DNA from: UBA2357 sp041916775
GTDB taxonomy: Bacteria > Pseudomonadota > Gammaproteobacteria > Burkholderiales > Rhodocyclaceae
Length of the DNA stretch: 64,000 nt
Direction of reading: 5' to 3'
Assembly: GCA_041916775.1 (NCBI GenBank)
Contig: JAYRYZ010000001.1
Coordinates: 124,001 to 188,000, forward strand
The notes beneath the pieces are model-generated. The model worked only from the letters and a program-made list of their open reading frames with translations, had not been told where the DNA came from and did not search any database. A program made the translations under genes and the position numbers. This document shows positions 61,584 through 64,000 of the stretch, piece by piece. Within the stretch, counting starts at the first letter, position 1; each line of letters starts with the position of its first letter.

Positions 61584-61807
61584 GCGGGCGCACGCCGGGG
61601 GAGGCACCCGAGCAGCATGCGCGGGCCGGGTTCTGGGCCACGATGAAGGCGGTGATGTGGGCCTTCGCCGGGATCCGCAAGCGCAGCGACTACGGTCGCG
61701 ATGCGCGCACATTGGATCCGCGCGCGGTGATCGCGGCGGGCATCCTGGGTGGTGTGATTTTCGTCCTCACGCTGGTGCTGGTGGTGCGCCTCGTGGTGGG
61801 TACATGA
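61580..61807 (+). CDS. DUF2970 small membrane protein
   Basis: 75 residues. The family motif ATMKAVMWAFAGIRKRSDY is followed by a C-terminal transmembrane helix. DUF2970 genes are regular members of betaproteobacterial cox operons between ctaG and coxC; their role is unknown. It overlaps ctaG by four bases. Confidence 0.88.
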   Translation: MSGRTPGEAPEQHARAGFWATMKAVMWAFAGIRKRSDYGRDARTLDPRAVIAAGILGGVIFVLTLVLVVRLVVGT

Positions 61808-61823
61808 ACGAGAGGGGGAGACC

Positions 61824-62675
61824 ATGACGCACGCGCTGGACAAATACTTCGTTCCCGAACCGTCCACCTATCCGATCTACGGATCGGTGGCGCTGTTGCT
61901 GTTCGGCGCCGGCGCGGTGATGTGGCTCAACGACGCCGGCCCGGGGCCGCTGGTGTTCTTCTTGGGTGTGGCGCTTCTCATCTACATGATGTTCGGCTGG
62001 TTCGGCCAAGTGGTGCGCGAATCCGAGACGGGCCAGTACGGACGCAGGGTGGATGTGTCCTTCCGCTGGTCGATGGGCTGGTTCATCTTCTCGGAGGTGA
62101 TGTTCTTTGCTGCGTTCTTCGGCGCGCTCTTCTATGCGCGGGTGCTGAGCGTGCCAGCGCTGTCTGCTGGCGACAACGAGGCGCTGCTGTGGCAGGGCTT
62201 CACCAACGCCTGGCCGAGTGCAGGGCCGCGGCCGGAGGATACCTTCACGCCGATGGGCGCGTGGGGCATCCCGGCGCTGAACACGCTGCTGCTCCTCACC
62301 TCGGGTGCCACCCTGACCTGGGCGCATCACGGTCTGCTGCATGGTAACCGCGGCGCCTTGAAGACGGGCCTGCTGCTGACCATCCTGCTGGGCGTGGTCT
62401 TCCTCGGCTTCCAGATGTACGAGTACTTCCACGCCTGGAACGACCTCAATCTGCGTCTCGACAGCGGCATCTACGGCTCGACCTTCTACTTGCTCACCGG
62501 CTTTCACGGGCTTCATGTGACGATCGGCGCGATCATGCTGACGGTGATGCTCTTTCGCGTGATGGCGGGTCATTTCCGGCCGGACCACCATTTCGCGTTC
62601 GAAGCCACTGCCTGGTACTGGCACTTCGTGGATGTCGTTTGGTTGATCCTGTTCGTGGTGGTGTACTGGCTGTGA
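61824..62675 (+). CDS. coxC: Cytochrome c oxidase subunit III
   Basis: 283 residues, seven transmembrane helices. Landmarks: YFVPEPSTYPIYGS, RVDVSFRWSMGWFIFSEVMFF, NTLLLLTSGATLTWAHHGLL, YLLTGFHGLHVTIG and HFEATAWYWHFVDVVWL-type C-terminus. It stabilises the catalytic core and its proton uptake. GAGGGGGAGA precedes the start. Confidence 0.97.
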   Translation: MTHALDKYFVPEPSTYPIYGSVALLLFGAGAVMWLNDAGPGPLVFFLGVALLIYMMFGWFGQVVRESETGQYGRRVDVSFRWSMGWFIFSEVMFFAAFFGALFYARVLSVPALSAGDNEALLWQGFTNAWPSAGPRPEDTFTPMGAWGIPALNTLLLLTSGATLTWAHHGLLHGNRGALKTGLLLTILLGVVFLGFQMYEYFHAWNDLNLRLDSGIYGSTFYLLTGFHGLHVTIGAIMLTVMLFRVMAGHFRPDHHFAFEATAWYWHFVDVVWLILFVVVYWL

Positions 62676-62689
62676 GGATGGCAGGTTTG

Positions 62690-62705
62690 CGCGACTACAG
62701 TCGCG
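62690..62705. terminator. Hairpin between convergent coxC and DUF2909 genes
   Basis: CGCGACT, two bases, AGTCGCG: a tight inverted repeat just after the coxC stop and overlapping the end of the convergent small gene. No T tract. Confidence 0.35.
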
Positions 62706-62889
62706 TCGTGATCACCCCGGTGGCGTAGCCGATCATGAGCATCAGGAACAGCGTGATCGACAGCCCCACGCGTAGCGCCAGCGCCTTCACGGTGCGGCTG
62801 CCGTTGCCGCGGTCCCTGACGAGGAACAGCAGTGCCGAGCCCAGGCTGGTGACGATCAGGACGAGGAACAGGATCACGAGCAGTTTCAT
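62695..62889 (-). CDS. DUF2909 twin-transmembrane protein
   Basis: 64 residues from the ATG at 62889 (MKLLVILFLVLIVTSLG): two transmembrane helices separated by a short charged loop (RDRGNGSRTVK). It lies on the opposite strand between coxC and the SURF1 gene, the usual betaproteobacterial arrangement. It is thought to help oxidase assembly, unproved. It interrupts the operon, so the SURF1 gene may have its own promoter. Confidence 0.85.
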   Translation of the reverse strand: MKLLVILFLVLIVTSLGSALLFLVRDRGNGSRTVKALALRVGLSITLFLMLMIGYATGVITTRL

Positions 62890-62970
62890 GGCGGGCTTGT
62901 CCTTTCGGTGGAGTACGCGGTTGCTGTTGCCGATTGTCGCGCGATTTGCCGTGCCCGGGTTGGATCGCAC

Positions 62971-63681
62971 GTGGTCCTGAGCCGCGGCTTGCGCCTGCGG
63001 CTGCATCCGCTGCCGCTCATTGCCGGCCTGCTCATGTTTGCGTTGACGGTGCATCTCGGCAACTGGCAGACGCGGCGCGCAGCGGAGAAGCTGGCGATGC
63101 AGGCAGACATCGAGTCATCGGCCCTGCACGAAGCGGTGATGCTTGGGCGTGGGGTCGTACCACACCCCTGGCAGCGGGTGCGACTTGCCGGGGCGTGGCT
63201 GGAGCGTGGCACGATCCTGCTCGACAACCGAGTGCACCAGGGGCGGGCGGGCTATCACCTGATCACGCCGCTGCAACTCGACGACGGTCGGGTGGTGTGG
63301 GTGAAGCGGGGCTGGCTCGCCGCGAACGCCGACCGGAGTCGCTTGCCGGAGCTGCCTCCGCCGGGAGAGCGTGGTGATATCGAGGGTGTGGTCCGTGTCG
63401 CGGAAAGCGGTGGATTCTCGCTCGCCACCTCGGCGGGCGAAGGTGTGCTGTGGCAGGTGCTGGACCGTGCCACGTATGGTGCAGCCACCGGTCTCATGGT
63501 CGAGGACTGGCTGGTGGAGCAGCAGGGGGCGAGCGATGTGCTGGTGCGCGACTGGCCCCGGCCGGATGCCGGTATCGATCGGCATCGCGGCTATGCGCTG
63601 CAGTGGTATGCGATGGCGGGGCTGTCGCTGGTATTGACGCTGGTGTATGTGGCGAGGAGTTTTTCCAGGCATGAAACGTAG
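62971..63681 (+). CDS. SURF1-family oxidase assembly protein
   Basis: 236 residues from the GTG at 62971; the frame is open to 62908 and the start is uncertain. An N-terminal helix (PLPLIAGLLMFALTVHLGNWQ with the conserved LGNWQ-RR pattern) and a C-terminal helix bracket the periplasmic domain (LDNRVHQGRAGYHLITPL, VWVKRGWLA). SURF1 helps insert heme a into subunit I. The stop overlaps the next gene by 11 bases. Confidence 0.88.
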   Translation: MVLSRGLRLRLHPLPLIAGLLMFALTVHLGNWQTRRAAEKLAMQADIESSALHEAVMLGRGVVPHPWQRVRLAGAWLERGTILLDNRVHQGRAGYHLITPLQLDDGRVVWVKRGWLAANADRSRLPELPPPGERGDIEGVVRVAESGGFSLATSAGEGVLWQVLDRATYGAATGLMVEDWLVEQQGASDVLVRDWPRPDAGIDRHRGYALQWYAMAGLSLVLTLVYVARSFSRHET

Positions 63682-64000
63682 CGCGAAACTGACCTTGCTG
63701 GCGATTGCGCTGGTGAGCACGCTGCCGGTGGTGGCGTCCTATCTGGCCTTCTACGTCTGGCCACCGAAGGGCACGGTGAATTACGGCCAACTCCTGAGCC
63801 CGACTGCGCTGCCGGATGGTCGGCTCGCCGGCCTCGCCGGGCAGCCGGTGCTGGAACGCACCGCGCTGAACGGCCATTGGACGCTTGTGTACGCGGGGCC
63901 GGGCGAATGCCCGGATGCGTGCGGCCGCGCCCTCCATGCGATGCGCCAGAGTCGGCTTGCGCAGGGCAAGGAGATGGGCCGGGTGGAGCGCCTGTGGTTG
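63671..64000 (+). CDS. Sco-like membrane protein, 5' part (partial)
   Basis: 110 codons to the window edge. An N-terminal transmembrane helix (about 7-27) is followed by a thioredoxin-like start with LNGHWTLVYAGPGECPDACGRAL; the C-x3-C pair is the copper/redox motif of Sco/SenC proteins. Such a gene regularly follows SURF1 in these clusters and would help build the CuA site. The rest lies outside the window, so family assignment is provisional. Confidence 0.75.
   Translation, partial: MKRSAKLTLLAIALVSTLPVVASYLAFYVWPPKGTVNYGQLLSPTALPDGRLAGLAGQPVLERTALNGHWTLVYAGPGECPDACGRALHAMRQSRLAQGKEMGRVERLWL

Overview
The window is one continuous stretch of GC-rich chromosome from a betaproteobacterium, most likely of the order Rhodocyclales (Thauera / Azoarcus / Zoogloea neighbourhood). 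This is inferred from gene content and order: tatBC beside a DegS-type protease and a Nif3 protein, rpe-gph-trpE, a fused indolepyruvate:ferredoxin oxidoreductase, PEP-CTERM and IPTL-CTERM-like sorting signals, and a cox cluster carrying the small DUF2970 and DUF2909 genes typical of betaproteobacteria. No rRNA, tRNA, CRISPR array, insertion sequence or prophage was found.

Layout. 1-5839: end of tatB, tatC, a DegS/AlgW-like periplasmic protease, a Nif3-family protein, fimV and a DUF2889 gene. 6124-8242: sucCD with an intrinsic terminator. 8310-14262: ornithine cyclodeaminase-like enzyme, then a signalling set (PP2C phosphatase, FHA protein, class II cyclic-nucleotide phosphodiesterase-like protein, GAF-containing PilB/GspE ATPase). 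14388-17466: rpe, gph, a probable trp leader peptide with competing hairpins, and trpE. 17549-26328: about 9 kb of unrelated genes (RND efflux pair, CaiB-type CoA-transferase, bestrophin-like channel, a protein with a mid-sequence exosortase-type signal, and an unknown anchored protein). 26541-28956: trpGDC. 29008-34039: tamB, msrA and an FKBP isomerase. 34126-43009: an apparent amino-acid catabolism set (Lrp regulator, sodium-coupled transporter, fused indolepyruvate oxidoreductase, Leu/Phe dehydrogenase) interrupted by an AAA-ATPase/nuclease-like gene. 43230-48610: periplasmic binding-protein-like gene with a diguanylate cyclase, a PEP-CTERM protein, and recQ.

48764-57990 is the most interesting part. 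A MerR-type regulator with a cobalamin-binding domain carries the W-x9-EH and ExHxxG motifs of the B12 photoreceptors CarH/LitR. It is divergent from a tightly packed operon: small secreted protein, folE2, a tiny basic ORF, FAD oxidoreductase, DUF1365, cyclopropane-fatty-acid synthase-like methyltransferase, chalcone-isomerase-like protein, MFS transporter, DUF3833 lipoprotein, SDR and an NTF2-fold protein. Most junctions are ATGA/GTGA overlaps. The divergent promoter (TTGACA-17-TATCTT) is flanked by two perfect TTTGTC-N3-GACAAA palindromes 63 bp apart, with a third, shorter copy inside the first gene. I read this as a light- or B12-responsive membrane-lipid remodelling system.

58369-64000 is the aa3-type cytochrome c oxidase cluster (coxB, coxA, small assembly protein, ctaG, DUF2970, coxC, DUF2909, SURF1, start of a Sco-like gene). 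A consensus FNR/ANR box lies upstream of coxB, suggesting oxygen control of the oxidase.
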